Positions 5,610 to 8,253 of a stretch of DNA of 8,253 nt are shown one piece after another; within the stretch, counting starts at the first letter, position 1, and each line of letters opens with the position of its first letter. The notes beneath the pieces are model-generated. The model was given only the letters and a program-made list of their open reading frames with translations, ran no database searches and had not been told where the DNA came from. The position numbers and the translations under genes were made by a program. The DNA comes from an uncultured Collinsella sp. (GTDB lineage: Bacteria > Actinomycetota > Coriobacteriia > Coriobacteriales > Coriobacteriaceae). The stretch is taken from positions 1 through 8,253 of the forward strand of contig CABRDB010000072.1 in the NCBI GenBank assembly GCA_902469555.1. Reading direction: 5' to 3'.

Positions 5610-7277
<1,668 letters not shown>

Positions 7278-7279
7278 GG

Positions 7280-8221
7280 GTGCCGGCGAATAAGGAACAT
7301 ACCGAAGCTACTCCCTCGTCGCTCGCCGTGGCGGCGGGGGAGTATCTCGATTACCTCGCGGTCGAGCGGGGTTTGGCGCGCAACACGATTGCGGCCTATC
7401 GTCGTGACCTGACGACGTACTGCGCCTATCTGGAGCGGGCGGGTATTGTGTCTTTTGAAGAGGTGACCCGTCAGGTCGTGGAGGGCTTTGTCGCCGACCG
7501 TCGCGATGGGGGCTATTCGGATGCCTCGGTGGAGCGTGCGCTTGCGGCCGTGAAGGGCCTGCATGCCTTTTTGGTGCGCGATGGGGCTGTGGCCCAAAAT
7601 CCAACGGCGGCGTTGCGCCTGCCTAAAAAGGCTGAGCGTTTGCCGGAGTATCTATCGGTGGAGGATGTCTCGGCGCTGCTCGATCAAGACTTCCCCGAGG
7701 GCGAGATGGGCTTGCGCGACCATGCCATCTTGGAAGTGCTCTACGGATGCGGTTTGCGTGTGAGCGAGTTGGTGGGGCTCGATGTGGGCGATATCCATAT
7801 CGACGATGGCTTTGTGCTCGTTCGTGGTAAGGGCTCGAAGGAACGCCTGTCCCCGCTGGTAGGAAGCGCGGCGCGAGCTCTGACGCTTTATGTAACTGAG
7901 GGGCGTTCTCGCTTGGCGGCCCATGCCCGCGGAACCGAGACCTCGGCGGTCTTTTTAAATAAGAACGGCCGCCGTCTGTCGCGCCAGGGCATCCATGCCA
8001 TCTGTGAGCGCTACGGGCGCCAGGTGGGACTGGTGGGGCTCCATCCCCATACGCTGCGTCACTCCTTTGCCACCCATATGCTTGCGGGCGGCGCAGACCT
8101 CCGTGTGCTACAGGAGATCTTGGGACATGCCGATATATCGACCACGCAGGTCTACACGCATGTCGATCGTACGCAACTGACCGAGGTCTATCTGGCGGCG
8201 CATCCGCTGGCACATCGCTAG
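7280..8221 (+). CDS. xerD: Site-specific tyrosine recombinase XerD
   Basis: This 313-residue DNA recombinase should resolve chromosome dimers at dif together with XerC. The N-terminal SAM-like core-binding domain (about 17-105) shows EYLDYLAVERGLARNTIAAY and R-R-D-L. The catalytic domain carries all six expected residues: Arg160 (GCGLRVSEL), Lys184 (RGKGSKER), His257 and Arg260 (HTLRH), His283 (LGHADISTTQ), and the nucleophile Tyr292 (VYTHV). XerD rather than XerC is inferred from overall style and from the pyrG-xerD order, which I recall from other Actinobacteria; an integrase is unlikely. The GTG at 7280 is chosen as start. It lies two bases after the pyrG TAA with only a weak AAGG nearby, so translational coupling is likely. 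GTG 7328 is an alternative giving 297 residues. The frame is open farther upstream, but that would run through pyrG. Confidence 0.9.
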   Translation: MPANKEHTEATPSSLAVAAGEYLDYLAVERGLARNTIAAYRRDLTTYCAYLERAGIVSFEEVTRQVVEGFVADRRDGGYSDASVERALAAVKGLHAFLVRDGAVAQNPTAALRLPKKAERLPEYLSVEDVSALLDQDFPEGEMGLRDHAILEVLYGCGLRVSELVGLDVGDIHIDDGFVLVRGKGSKERLSPLVGSAARALTLYVTEGRSRLAAHARGTETSAVFLNKNGRRLSRQGIHAICERYGRQVGLVGLHPHTLRHSFATHMLAGGADLRVLQEILGHADISTTQVYTHVDRTQLTEVYLAAHPLAHR

Positions 8222-8253
8222 CACCTCGCTGACCTGCATATTTATAAATATTA
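8222..8253 (+). other. Start of an AT-rich intergenic region after xerD
   Basis: After the xerD TAG the sequence soon turns AT-rich. It contains the perfect 14-bp palindrome ATATTTATAAATAT (8238-8251). This may be promoter or operator sequence of a gene beyond the window. No terminator is seen before the edge. Confidence 0.35.

Overview
The window is a GC-rich bacterial chromosome segment. Its genes use mostly G- or C-ending codons, and every supported gene lies on the + strand. The arginine deiminase genes, a CTP synthase directly followed by a XerD recombinase, and the overall codon use suggest a gut actinobacterium of the Coriobacteriia, most likely Collinsella or a close relative. That assignment rests on protein and sequence style only; no rRNA or other marker is present.

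Region 1 (1-2827) is the end of an arginine deiminase (ADI) locus. It holds the last codons of arcA, a complete ornithine carbamoyltransferase (arcB/argF), a strong rho-independent terminator, and an ArcD/YfcC-type membrane antiporter. Together they would import arginine, split it to citrulline, and phosphorolyse citrulline to ornithine and carbamoyl phosphate. Ornithine would leave in exchange for arginine. The ATP-yielding carbamate kinase (arcC) is not in the window.

Region 2 (2828-3360) is a gene-free stretch of about 530 bases, unusually dense in inverted repeats. It contains several short hairpins, a GC-rich 11-bp stem, a perfect 12-bp hairpin, an 86-nt imperfect palindrome with a T-tailed terminator as its core, and a 30-bp hairpin with compensating wobble pairs. 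It ends in the promoter of the next gene. This is the most unusual part of the window and looks like repeat-derived or structured-RNA sequence.

Region 3 (3361-4909) is a single-gene unit encoding a UPF0371/DUF1846 protein of unknown function, with its own -10 box and terminator.

Region 4 (4910-8253) holds a small winged-helix regulator with its own terminator, then pyrG (CTP synthase), then xerD. The xerD GTG start lies two bases after the pyrG stop, so the two are probably co-transcribed. The last 32 bases lead into an AT-rich palindrome that is probably upstream sequence of the next gene.

No RNA genes, CRISPR arrays, insertion sequences or prophage genes were seen. The genes are mostly ordinary. 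The candidates for something undescribed are the intergenic structures and the DUF1846 protein.
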